A stretch of 64,000 bases of DNA, from the NCBI GenBank assembly GCA_026874595.1, contig CM049317.1, positions 25,326,401 through 25,390,400 on the forward strand. The letters are read 5' to 3'. The stretch comes from Sipunculus nudus (lineage: Eukaryota; Annelida; Sipuncula; Golfingiida; Sipunculidae). The translations under genes and the position numbers were made by a program. This document shows, in pieces, positions 1 through 11,494 of this stretch (position 1 is the stretch's first letter; each line of letters begins with the position of its first letter). The notes under the pieces are model-generated. The model saw only the letters and a program-made list of their open reading frames with translations. It searched no databases and was not told the origin of the DNA.

Positions 1-515
1 CTGTTTTAGCTCCCTGGAGAAAATACAATCTAAAAAATGTAAAACATTGACATCATGTCTTATGTAAGAAAAGGAAAGTACCAGCGTTGTCTTTTGTATC
101 CATATGTATATTTTCGAAAAATCCTTGGAATTTTTCTGCATTCATCGGCGTCTGCATACAAATGATAATGCATATTATGTTAATATGTCTGCCATATTTA
201 AGAAAACACCACGGTACAATTTAACCGACTCCTTACAAGGGCGTGTTTATTTTTATTTCTAAAGATCGTTTATTCATGAGAAATAATATAAAACCAGGGG
301 TTTCGTTTGTTAATATCTGCCACACTGTCGATATTGGATAACGTTACCCGTCTGATAACAGATCCCAAAAGAAATAAAACAATTACCAATATTGGACAGA
401 TATGTCCCTACATGTGGCTTTTTTTTATTCTTAAATATGTACAGTAAACAGACCCTTGTTTAACTTAAAAAAAATGTGTAGAATTTTTATTTTTGTTTTG
501 ACTTTTAAGCAGTAA

Positions 516-569
<54 letters not shown>

Positions 570-906
570 ACTCTCTGTGCAAGCGATCGTCTGGGTTTCG
601 CAAAGATTTCGCAAATATGCATGAGGCAATGTTAAGGAAACTGGTTTCATATTAAATGGATATCTATTAAGTTAAGAAAGAAAACTCTGTGTTTATACAG
701 TAAAACAAAGTTGCGTGCTCTGTTTAATTTATATTATGATTGTTTCCAATATTCACAATGTATATATTCACATAGGTACCTGATTCCTATTTTTTTCTAA
801 TCAAAACCAGTCCATCTCTTTTATTGTTTTACATTTGAAGCATATGTAGTCATTAATCTGATATAATGTAAGGAATATATAAGATTTATAACAAATCTGA
901 TAACAG
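1..906. other. Intronic or upstream region of gene 1, no intact exon seen
   Basis: No lectin or WSC exon is recognisable here. The only gene-like feature is a decayed stalk mini-exon at 362-413, preceded by an AG and followed by GTGGCT. It is 52 bases long instead of 54, so it breaks the reading frame. The ectodomain exons of gene 1 are presumably left of the window. Confidence 0.5.
519..567. repeat. TA dinucleotide microsatellite
   Basis: About 24 uninterrupted TA units. The apparent Tyr-Ile repeat reading frames over it are artefacts of the repeat. Confidence 0.95.
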
Positions 907-2162
907 ATACCCACAGGTCTGAAACAACTACCAAATTCGGACTCAGCTATATTTCCACATGTGTGTTATTTTAATATTCTCTACAGTCAATAGAAATATT
1001 CATGAGCAAATTATAAAAAAAAGATAAATGTTAACATTGCGCGAAGTGTACTTTGTGCAACCATCAGGAGGGGTTCTAAATGTTTTAACATAAATCCAAT
1101 GAGGAGAACAGAAACTGTGCAGTACTAAGCTATTTCTTTGCAGGGTAACATTATGTTTTTATTTTGGACACATGAAATACACTTTGTATTGAAATAAATA
1201 GACATTTCAAGACGATCACGTTACCATTCTCTCAACAGATGGACACACAATTAAAACAATTTCCAAAACTGGGCAAAGTCATATATCAACAGGTGGGTTA
1301 ATTTTAAGTTTTTCTCACAAGCACTATCAGATTACTGCTGCAGAATTCATACAGACTGAGCATGAGCAAAGCACTGTGGGTTTATTGAACACAAGCGGGG
1401 GAGATGATTATTCGCATATGGGGGATGTTTATTGAAGTATGACTATAAATGTTTAGAAAATGTACAGCATATAATTGGTATCATTTTATAATAATCATAA
1501 TTGGTAAACGTTTAATGATGTGATAGATGGTTGACTCATGGTTGTCTGTAAATAAGTTAATCACTTTATTTGTTTATATAGTTTATTTTATTTCATTTTG
1601 TGCTGTTTATTCATTTTTATTATAAAATTTACAATTAGTTATATTATTATGTCGGGGATGGGTGTGGAACTTTGACTATACATATAGGGCAAATTTACAG
1701 AATTTACAGAACGCCCTTTGATATATTATTTTATTAATGATAATGTATGCCTAACTTTTAACAAGATATGAAATATTAGTATTATAAAAATATGTGTCCC
1801 GTCTCACATTTTGGAATAGTTTAGAAATAATAAACAGTTCTGGAAACAGTTATATTTCCACAGATGGATGAAGTTAATATTACTAAGGGACTAAGGGCAC
1901 TGTAACTTCGTGGCTGTATTTTTTCAAAGACAGTACTGTAAAATTTAGCAGAAATTATTGCGAACGAGGATTGAATGGTTACCAAAGGGCTATGCAACAT
2001 CAGCACGAACGCATATTCGTTATACAGTCATATTAAAAAAGATTAGTGCAATCGTCTTATATTTAGATTACTTTAGATGAAATTGACCTAATATCTCCAC
2101 ATGTAAAGAAGCAAAGGAAGTTGCTCTCAACTTTCACTCTCTTTCCTACCTTTAAGTTTTTT

Positions 2163-2193
<31 letters not shown>

Positions 2194-4207
2194 CTGTATA
2201 TGCCTTTTTGAATTTGTGAGTAAATTTATCGTATAGTGTTTGATAATAAAGTGATTATGTTATTAATCGTACAATTTGTCAGGGTTATGAAAACGTGCAG
2301 AAAATCCTTTTGAGGAACTCTTTTTAGATATAGTACTCGACTATCTTAAATGGATTCCATGGCGATAAATACATATATCTCCTAAATATGAATAAAGAAC
2401 AGGCAGTATAGCCACAATGACAAGTTTTGTAATAAATAAAATTACATCTATATGTTATTTTCACGATAACAGGTAAACGAGGAAGGGAACGGACAACCAT
2501 CTTGGGTCAAGAAGAGGTCACGACAGGTAAGCTGTTGGCTTATTTACTGCATGCTGTGACAGTTCATATTTCATGTGACGCTTATGGACTGAGAGCTAAA
2601 TTCAATATATGTTCGCAACGATTAAATAAATCAGCGATATATCTTTCTATAGATTTATTCTCTCCTAAGATTTTGGAAAAAGACCATAGCAGGGGTATAT
2701 TATCATTTTTTCGCCTTCAGTGGTCAAATATGTTATATTTCAATAGAAAGACAGGGAGCATGTATTATAATTTGGCACTTTATCTTTAAATATTCATTTC
2801 CTTTCCCAAAGAACCCAGTAATTAGAGAAGACGTTTCCTTCTATGTTGGCCACGGTTAAAGGAGTCAATAAATATCAGCCCATACAGGTGTTTAAGAACC
2901 CCCCCCCCCCCGATGATATATTACAGGCATGAATGGAGGCAGTGGATCTGTTAATGACTCGTCCAAGAAAACCCATGTGATCGTAAAATAGAATTACCTT
3001 ATTTTTGCGACATTTTTTATCTGTTTCCACAGGGGAAAATGAGGAAAGCAAAAATGAGTCCCAGAAGGCCGTAACTACATCAACTGGTAAGGACGAATTT
3101 AATCAATTATACATTTTTACAGGTTTCCGTTTAAGGAGAGAATACTATTTTTTTCATTAATAACTTTACTAAAGCATTATGACTGCAGGGTCTGCAAAGT
3201 TTTCTTACGTATACATGTGTCACATTTATCATATCTAATCAGGGCAGCAGACAAACTTGATTGGCATCATGGTCAAGGTTGGATTAGGAATAGGCGGATC
3301 AATACTTCTTGTCATTGCCACTGTCGTTTTATGTTTAATCAGGTAAGATTTTTCCCGGTGTACCCTCAATGTAAATATGATCAGTTCAGGTAAGGTAAAA
3401 GACCATTAGACTGTATGTCAACATGGACAAAAAGTAGCACTACCACGAATTTTGTGAAACCATTAAACAGTTTCGTTAAAGCCTGATGGTTAACAGTTAC
3501 TTTATATATATATATATATTTTAGAATTTACATTGTTTTATATATTTTCAGCTGAGTATTGAATATTATGTGTTTGTAATTCTGTATTGTATTGATACTC
3601 ACTAACAAATGTGTATATTTTTCTATGCCATTTTTAAGAATGATTTTGGCTTGGAGCTAGTTTGATAACGTTGATATTATATAATCCGAGGGTTCCATGT
3701 TCTCATGGTTTTCTCTAATGCTTCTTGCTATATGAAGGTAATAAAAACCATGCACTACTTCTTTACAGAAGGAAATTTTCCAGTGCGTCACTTGCAGGAA
3801 AATCCGTACAATATGATACCAAAACACAAACTGTACATACATGCAATGGGGATAACCAGAATTATTCGTCACTTCCGGGTACTGACAATAGCTATGAATG
3901 CGTCGATCGAGAAACAAAGACTGATACGGAAGTTAGCGCGCCTAACGACATGCTGGAGAACATCGTCTATGAATCCGTGGATAATGAGCATAAAGGTTAT
4001 GATTCCAAAGGAACAGACGCCAGCAACCCCTTTGGTACTTATTCAGAAGTAGCTGTAAATGACCCAATCAACAGTCCTGATACAGCCAAAAGAGCCAGTA
4101 CACAGGATTACATATACTCGCTGCCAAACAAACCAGCTGGCAAAAACAAAGGGAATGTTCAAGAACGGGACACAGTTATGATAGAAAATGAGATATATAA
4201 TACATAA
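907..4207 (+). CDS. Gene 1: 3' part of a CTLD/WSC-family receptor (stalk, membrane span, tyrosine tail)
   Basis: Exons read: 907-960, 1239-1292, 2473-2526 and 3033-3086 (all 54 bases, phase 1-1), 3243-3342 (membrane span, phase 1-2) and 3769-4207 (tail and stop). The four short exons encode Thr/Ser-rich 18-residue stalk segments that align with each other (several end in I/V-S/T-T). The membrane exon encodes VGLGIGGSILLVIATVVLCL. The tail (about 145 residues) has NSYECVD, ENIVYESVD, GTYSEV, DYIYSLP and the terminal ENEIYNT. The boundaries, phases and C-terminus match genes 2 and 4, which supports the model. The ectodomain would lie upstream, outside the window. Whether every short exon is used is unknown. 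A possible ATTAAA poly(A) signal lies near 4596-4601. It is inferred to be a surface signalling receptor; the ligand is unknown. Confidence 0.7.
2165..2193. repeat. CT dinucleotide tract
   Basis: A pure pyrimidine CT run within an intron of gene 1. Confidence 0.9.
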
Positions 4208-6088
4208 CTATTGATCTGTCATCCCAGGGGTGTATGTTATTGTTGATAATATACATACACGATATACAAATTTGGAAATACATTCAAGAAGGAAATTTAT
4301 GTTTTCTGTATGTACAAACTTGTCACGTCATATGATGCATATTGATGATGTTATTCAAGTTACTGTTAAATATAAATGTATGGTATAAGCATGAATTTGT
4401 CGATACTGCTTGAAATATTTTTGTTGATGAAGCATTTGGGTGTTATACCAGTATCTTATCATCGAATTTCTTATTTCATTTATGTTTTACCCTTGGATGC
4501 ATCTGTACATTTCTATGTCACATTGGGATATTAATAAGTATGCAGATTTCTTTTCAATATAACTTTCCCGGAAAACAATGTATAATACTTATGCAATTAA
4601 ATTATCTATCTGAAGAACTCCTAGGTCTTGTTTTATTTTATTCATGAGATTAAGAGAAAAATGGCAGTATGTTCAACTAACACTGTTAACCTGAAGAGCA
4701 ACATGCCTTTAGTAGCAGCGGGACATGTACAGTGACTTTCGTGGAGGAAGGTGTTTTATGAAGCAACGTTAGTCCAATTGTACGCTTCCGTCACCGGCAG
4801 TAAATATTGGATTTCATTGAGTAAAATGGGGTCTCTTGCTACAACCAATCCAAATGTGAAGGGTCGGTTTTAAAAGTACATAGTTGGGTTACTGTTGTTC
4901 TTATTTGCAATGGTTTCCAATTCGCGATATTCACGGTCGCTCTCGGACCGTGACCCTTTGAAGGGATGTGCTGACCCAGTGGGCGCGCCTGGCAGTTTTT
5001 CCTGCGGCCTGGCATATGGCTGGAGTCTGGAAAGAGTAAAAAATAACGTGCATGTGTGCCAAGCCAGATGACATCCAGTGCCGGTTAAAATGAATATTTA
5101 GTAGAAGGTACTCCTTATCATTGTGCCGTATTTAATTATTGTCAATGAATAAAATTTGCCACTAAAATAGTGAACGTTGCCGCTAGGGTAGCGCCACCTT
5201 GTAACTGTAAAAAGGATTTATACTGTCACTACCGAAATCATGACGCGCATTTGATCATGTTTGATTGGATAGTGGTGACGTAAATTTGAATATATTTGAA
5301 CGGTCACGATTCATTATGGGGCCATACTGCCGTATGGAACAGATGAATATGAGTTGTTTTGAATGAGCGTTGGCCCTGGACTAATTACAACCACCGGGGT
5401 CAATGCTTCCTGCACGTGCCGGCCGTCAGTGACTGTTCGAATATGCAGTATCCGGTTGGAGAAATAGTAGTCCTAGATAATAGTGATATCCGCGGTTTAG
5501 GAGACAATTTGGTTATTACAGTTCATAGTTTCATATTTGACAATAAAATATACTACTCGACTAATGATAAAGCGCGAAAAAGGAACCCCGTGAAACTTTT
5601 AAAAATACAAAAACCGCGATAATTCAGACCCGCAGATATAGAGGCTACCAGAGTATATGAAGCATTCTAGTGACCATGGAAAGCGAAGGTTGGTTTCTCA
5701 GTTGATTTGTCTTGTATGAAGGTTAATTGAAACAAAATATTATGGGGTCCCTCTAAAAAGAAGTTGCTCTGAACACGAAGATGGTCTGCTGTTGAACACG
5801 TATTGAGAACAGAATGATCACATCAAGTTCTAGGTGTTATTCATATGGTTTGTGCTTGATCATTGAAATGTGATTTGTCACAGTTTTACTTTACTCACCT
5901 GAATGTATGCCTGTGGGGTCAGTTATGTTTGCCAAACTCCTTTTTGATCAGTGTGTTAAACGCTTACCTAACAGCCGTACTCAACAAAAAATGTAACGGT
6001 CCATGGAGTCCAATATCTTTTGATGCGTATAGGTTGTGATACAAATCTTAACCACATGAGTCCGATTTGTTAAAAATTCTAGGATCCA
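4208..6088. other. Intergenic stretch after gene 1
   Basis: 3' flank of gene 1, then unclassified sequence with higher GC than its surroundings around 4900-5060 and 5360-5640. An 8-bp hairpin stem (TCACGGTC / GACCGTGA) spans 4931-4953. An AATAAA lies at about 5148. No receptor exon is seen. Confidence 0.5.
5359..5622 (+). CDS. Unrecognised 87-residue open frame
   Basis: An 87-codon frame starting MNERWPWTNYNH. The C-terminal third is basic (KARKRNPVKLLKIQKPR). No signal peptide, membrane span or known family motif is recognised. It stands alone with no visible intron signals tying it to the receptor genes. Base composition is less AT-rich than the flanks, so it may be a fragment of an unclassified mobile element rather than a host gene. 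Confidence 0.2.
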   Translation: MNERWPWTNYNHRGQCFLHVPAVSDCSNMQYPVGEIVVLDNSDIRGLGDNLVITVHSFIFDNKIYYSTNDKARKRNPVKLLKIQKPR

Positions 6089-6480
6089 TTAACACATGTT
6101 AAAATTGAAACCCATTTCTGATGGTTTTCCGTTTAATTTATGGGGAAGGATAGTGTTAAAGGCTGAGCTGAAATCAATGAATGAAACCCTTGCATGGGTA
6201 AATTTTCGTAAGTGGAAATGTTTTAAAATAACGGTAAAGTGTGAATGATACAGCGTCATCTGTTGACCGGTTACTACGATAGGCAAACTGAAAAGGATAA
6301 AAATTTCTGAAATACAACATTTGAGATAATTTAACACCAGTCGCTCAAAACGTTTTGCAATTACAGATAATCATTCAAACATGATCCATGAGATGTTTTT
6401 GGGACAGGAATAATCTCTGATCGTTTAAAGAGCTCTGGCACTGTACACTATCGCAAGGACCTATTAAAATCCAATAAGGA
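6089..6480 (-). mobile_element. Non-LTR retrotransposon relic (reverse transcriptase fragment)
   Basis: On the minus strand, frames contain ARVSFIDFSSAFNTI followed by PHKL, the reverse-transcriptase motif usual in CR1/Jockey-type LINEs. Upstream on the same strand, near 6400-6440, is a piece resembling the FKxSxIIPVPK segment that precedes it in such proteins. Frames are broken, so this is an old fragment. Confidence 0.65.
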
Positions 6481-6782
6481 AAAGATTTCCAGAGTCACAC
6501 GCAGCGGATGATGTCTGGCCGTAAACAGACAAATTGAGTGGAGAGCAGAGCCCTGTAAAGTAGAAAGAGGAGACCCTAAAAGTGATACACAACATCTGTG
6601 AATGTAAGTTAAAATCTTACCTTATCTTATTTTTTTCTGATTTAAGTTGGACGCTACTGATGTGGGAGTATTCATACGTATGCTTGTGTGTGTTTGTGTA
6701 TTTTACACGGGGACTAAAAAATGTCACCAGGTACGACAAGTCCACAGTTCTAGCACAATCCCTGTGTATACAGTTAACTCCA

Positions 6783-6846
6783 AATCACAGAATCGAACTC
6801 TAGTTCACCTCTAGCGGAAGGCCGCAGAGCACGCGTTACCAGTCCG
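6783..6846 (-). other. tRNA-like or SINE-head segment
   Basis: The minus strand has a box-A-like ACTGGTAACGCGTG and a box-B-like AGTTCGATTCT about 35 bases later. It does not fold into a convincing full cloverleaf, so it is probably a degraded tRNA-derived SINE head and not a tRNA gene. Confidence 0.35.
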
Positions 6847-7127
6847 TGGATACGAATCAAGAGTTAATCCACAAATGTCCTCTGTCTATGGCTCTTTCTA
6901 TATTAGCTTCACTCAGCTTCCACTCTCGGGCTGTCGGATACCGAGTAAACTCTCACCAGCGAATCTCAACATCGTTACAACTCGGTGTCAAGACGAAGTT
7001 TCGCGCCTGTTACTGGGGGCCCTCTTAACGAGTAGATTGCCTGTCCATCGGCAAATATCACTAAAGTCTCTGCAGTACTGCACAAAGCATCAGAAGACGG
7101 CTCCTGCAGACTGACTGTCCATGCACA

Positions 7128-7409
7128 ATGACGCTAGAGCCCCACAAGGTTCACCGAAAAAACCAGAGCACCCGGCTTGACTGCTCGCAGCTTCACATAG
7201 GTACAACACCACTCTCAAAGCGGCTACTAGGTCTTATCTCGATAATCGTGGGCTTCCTTGTTCTGTACCTGTTCTTGACGTCACAAGTCCCGCCTGGCTC
7301 CTCAGCCCATGAGCACTACTATCCCTCTGTTCCGCTGTCACAAAATCAAATTACAGTCGACACGCCCCCATGCATAATACGTGAGAAAAACTATTCACTG
7401 ACATGTTAG
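7128..7409 (+). CDS. Unrecognised 93-residue open frame with one membrane segment
   Basis: The frame has one strongly hydrophobic run, LLGLISIIVGFLVLYLFL, at about residues 33-50. A basic N-terminal side precedes it and a Ser/Pro-rich segment with two Cys follows, a pattern seen in small type II membrane proteins. No homologue is recognised and there is no supporting promoter or splice context. It could be chance in repeat-derived DNA, because a SINE-like sequence lies just upstream. Confidence 0.2.
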   Translation: MTLEPHKVHRKNQSTRLDCSQLHIGTTPLSKRLLGLISIIVGFLVLYLFLTSQVPPGSSAHEHYYPSVPLSQNQITVDTPPCIIREKNYSLTC

Positions 7410-7777
7410 CGCCAGCTTAAGAAAGGAACATCAAAGCGCAGATGTTCTATACTGATCGCCAAATCTCTTTAATGTCGAAATCACTTAAACCACCAACTTA
7501 CTTAAACCACTGCTACTGCTACCTTAGCTTCCCACTTTCATGGCTAAACATTTGGTTCATAAAAAAATATAATCCGCAAAAAAATTACCTGATCATACTC
7601 CTTATATCCAAATATATATATACATAAAAGTCACAGTCCTGTGGTGACAATAGCATGTAGTGGTCTGAAACCTCGTGTCCTTTGATCTACAACAGGGAAT
7701 AGAATAAGGGGTTAATTCAGTAAATTCATAAAATAACACCAATCTTTCACAAGACCTATAAATTAATTATTTTTTTG

Positions 7778-7781
<4 letters not shown>

Positions 7782-7825
<44 letters not shown>
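7782..7825. repeat. TA dinucleotide microsatellite
   Basis: About 22 AT/TA units, uninterrupted. Confidence 0.95.
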
Positions 7826-7827
<2 letters not shown>

Positions 7828-8133
7828 TTTATAGAAATATAAGTAACTCTGCTGCCAAGACCTCAATATGCCACACATAAAAATGTAACTTTTAAAAAAA
7901 ACCGTAGTAATAAAACAAAGTACAGATAAAATAACCTCTGATTTTGAAAAATAAATAGCGAGAAGCGTAGAAATAAGATTTCTTTAGAGTTTGTTTTTGT
8001 CTCCGAGCACATTTTTATGGAAGATACAAGTTTGTTAAAAGCTTTTTCAACCCTTTAAAAAGAATTTACAATTTGTCTTATATCCCTGGGGGCAACCGAT
8101 ATTCCCAAGAAGGGGAGGGGCGCCAATATTCCT

Positions 8134-8156
8134 GGGGGGGGGGGGGGGGGGGGGGG
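8134..8156. repeat. Poly-G tract of 23 bases
   Basis: Uninterrupted G run. The complementary strand gives a spurious polyproline frame. Confidence 0.9.
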
Positions 8157-8194
8157 CAGTTGTCATCCTTTCCCCAGGGTAGGGCCCTGATATA

Positions 8195-8560
8195 TTACTC
8201 CAGAAACTAAATACAGACCAAGCTGTACAGCTTAAAAAAAAGCTAATGGCCAAGGAATAGGTTATAATTTGCACCTTCATCTGATAAATTGTACATCGGT
8301 CTACACAGTCTGCTCAAAACGAGTTCGACCATGAACAGCGCCTACTGGCCCTCCACTACTAATACTCGCTGGGAATGGCATGTGGGTAAGCCTTCATCTG
8401 TAATGAAACAATACTGTCTCTTTGCAAATCAAATTGATAATCAACGAACAAGAACTTAAGAAAAGTGAAATTCTGTTGATATAAAATATATATGCATCGA
8501 CACTGTCTAACTGATATTAAATTTCTTGTACTTGAGGTGAATGTGAGCATCAAACTGATC
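8195..8560 (+). pseudogene. Relic A: CTLD2 N-terminal-half exon with intron flank
   Basis: Base-level similarity to the gene 2 CTLD2 first exon (17360-17614) and the intron after it. Shared strings include CTTCATCTGATAAATTGTA and ACTAATACTCGCTGG against ACCAATACTCGCTGG. The donor GGTAAG is kept at 8396. The upstream part has deletions, a poly-A stretch (about 8233-8240) and stops. No partner exon is found nearby, so it is a solitary, non-coding duplicate. Because intron sequence is included (to about 8560), it arose by DNA duplication and not retroposition. Confidence 0.75.
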
Positions 8561-10309
8561 CAAGACCCTACCTACAAATGTCATACATAAATTCAAAAAC
8601 ATAACCTAATCATAATAATGAGTGACCAAGGACAGGAGTAGGAACAGGATATTACCAATGATTCTTCCTTACGTCACATGGTATATCAGGTAATATCAGG
8701 TAGTGCAATGTATATAAATACATCTCTAACTTGATTTGGGATTTAAGGGAAATTATTATTGGGCAAAACAATAACAGACACTTTTAAGCGTTTTTAAAGT
8801 CATAACAATGTGTAATTAATAATCATATTATCGAAAGCATAATATTCGCATGCGTACATGGTTTAGATAATTTATAACAGCAAAGACGTACGTGAGTGTA
8901 AACAAACGGAACTATAAATGTCCGACCGTGTTTTAGGTCCAAGCAAATTCATTTTTAAAATATGAATTAAGGAGATGGCATTTTTTAACTTCTCTCAGAT
9001 AAATAATTCATATTTTTTTAAAAGCTGGTTTTGACCGATGGGGAGAGGGAGACGCACAGGAAGCAACGAGGTAGAAGCAGCCACATTTTATGTGACGCAA
9101 CTGTCATAGATGGGGAAAATCACAATGATGACCCGAGCGCTGGTTTCAGTTGTACCACACCAAACTTGTGAAAAGGGGGAGGTTAACCCTGAAACTTAGA
9201 AAAACCTATGAAAGTTGCGGGACTCACCAGAAAAATTAAGTGATGCACGTTGCACGATTAAAACTATACCCACAAAGTGACATCCAATTAAGGTATTCGA
9301 TTTTTTATGGACAACATGATTTGACGGGCAATGAATGATGGCATATATAACACAAAGGTACATGTTACATAGATACATGTGTTATAGACGTTGAAGCTGA
9401 TGACTCTATAAAAGAAGACTTAAAGTGCATGTGGAAATAAGTGTTACATTATGAATTTTTATTATTTCCCATAAGAAAATCAAAAATGAAATAAAAATGC
9501 CATGGTAATTGTTTTCCTGTATATCCTATAGTTCGTGTACAAAGATGTTGATGTTTACGTTACGGTAACATACGTAATAAATATGCAGCGGTGTTAGCAA
9601 GGGGCTTGGGCGGTATGTTACGGAATGGCCTTTACAATTTATGTATCCTTTTGTCGCGACCCCTAATAAATCGATGGAAAATACTTTTTTTGATTGACGG
9701 TGTTTTGCAAATTTATTAATCTCTTTTCAGCTTAAATAGACTAATTGTGTGGCAACTGATGGAACAAATAGATTATGTTTCCCTATCCTCCCCCCCCCCC
9801 TATTAGTCGCCATTGCTTTTGTCACTTTTGTCACTGAAAACAGTGGCAATGGGTTGGTGTGAAAGTTTATTCTCTGAATAGTCTGGGGCGGAAAAGCACG
9901 AATATGACCTGATAGGAATGCAAAATTAGGAAAAAACGTGTGTGTGCTTTTTACTCGGGGGGGTTGCATATTCAGGCAAGGCTTAGACGACAAAAAAGGC
10001 ACAAACCCACCTTTGCTGTTTGCACTCAAAACTTGGTTTCATCACGCGAAACAATCTATCCCTTATTTGACTTAAAGTATGCTCTATTTTGCATTACAAC
10101 CGCACTCCCTTTCCACAGCCAAAAATAGTCACCCTGATAAGCTGTACAGCGTTCTATTATTATTGATTTCATTATCACCGGCGTTGTTCTGAAAAAGAAA
10201 AGGTCATGGGCCCGATAAGCCAAACAGTGTTTTAAATGGTACCATTAAAAGTACATATCTTGTACTGACACATCTTATGTCCCAGATAAGTAGTATAACG
10301 AGGACGAGG
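8561..10309. other. Intergenic stretch, no gene seen
   Basis: AT-rich sequence with short poly-T and poly-C tracts (for example about 9790-9799). No receptor exon, RNA gene or recognisable mobile-element protein is seen. Confidence 0.5.
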
Positions 10310-10740
10310 TAAATTTAGTACATATAATACAGATATAGTACATGTACAATGTTACTATACATACATACCTAATGTTTACTACATATAATACATACACTAC
10401 ATGCTTAATGTTAGTACACATAATAGAGGCTGTACACCCATAATTGTTGTACATATATTACTGACAGTACATAGACAATGTTTGTACATATAAAGCATAT
10501 AGTAAATGCTTAAAGTTACTACCTATAGTACATATAGTACTTGCAGAATATGAGTACATATAATACAGGTAGTACACTTACAATCTTAGCACTTGTTATA
10601 CAGTTAGTTCTCACTCAATTTTAGTACCAGAAAAACAGAAAGCACGTACTTAAGTTAGTACATATAATACGGATAATTATAAAGTTTGTATATGATATAC
10701 ACAGAGAGTAGTCTATATGCGTAATGTTAGTACATATAGC
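10310..10740. repeat. GTAC-rich minisatellite, first block
   Basis: Degenerate tandem units of roughly 32-36 bases built on TTAGTACATATAATACAG then ATAGTACATGC. About a dozen diverged copies are visible. The same unit recurs at 12262-12429 and 13463-13600. Confidence 0.8.
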
Positions 10741-11463
10741 GTATTATTAAGGCATGCTATGACACCGCATGGCGGCACCATTAGGGGTTTGACGTCGGGT
10801 GAAGTCGTCATAGTTACCTGACAAACAAAACACGTGCCCACTTCAGTGTTTCTATTAGATTTTACTGTTGAGCCTATTCTTACTTTAAACACTCACTCTT
10901 CATGTACTGTTTATTATTAAAAAACTGTGACTGTTTGTATGAGAAATATACATAATTGTGGATAATAATAGTGATGGACACCTTAATTAAAATAACATAA
11001 TTATTGTATAGCCTTTTTGATAACCATAAGAAACAACTGTTAGATTGAGAGAAAAAAATACAGGCCTTGGCCTACAAGCAAATACTAACGATGAATAGAC
11101 GAATCTTGATTACTAATCAAACCTAACAGCAAACTGAACAAAATCATAATTGTGCAATGAGCCCTTTATTGTGCAATACTAAGGGATATAAGTGAGAATA
11201 ATGAGATGCCTGATGGCTTTCAAAATTCGTTCGTGTCATAGGGACTGTTATAAACTAGTCTTTCACCACAAGACAAAAAATGTTACGAATTTATCGGATT
11301 GTGTTGAATAGTGAAATAAATAAGGCTTACTTACTTTCCGAAATTAAAATATATATACAAAAAGTAAGTTTTACAGAAGAGGCCTTCATCACAAGCACAC
11401 GCTCGTGTTTTGAGAAGTGTTCCGGTTCACCCCTGCATTGACCCCGTTGTTCATTTCAGTTGC

Positions 11464-11494
<31 letters not shown>

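Larger units (their letters stand above)
362..3086 (+). repeat. Array of stalk mini-exon copies in gene 1
   Basis: Intact 54-base copies lie at 907-960, 1239-1292, 2473-2526 and 3033-3086, each between AG and GT and each phase 1-1. Decayed copies are at 362-413 (52 bases), about 1821-1863 (no donor) and possibly 2067-2102 (in-frame stop). The first copies share the core AAACAATTACCAA/TTTGGAC with variations. Because every intact copy is a multiple of three in the same phase, any number can be included or skipped without changing frame. Confidence 0.7.

Noticed and set aside
431-650. Open frames with long Tyr-Ile repeats (also at 15073, 16042, 55017, 59206)
   Set aside because: They are translations of TA microsatellites with no coding context.
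8047-8280. Polyproline open frame on the minus strand
   Set aside because: Caused by the 23-base poly-G tract.
10310-10740. Possible CRISPR-like array
   Set aside because: Units are degenerate along their whole length, with no constant repeat and variable spacer, and the genome is animal-type.
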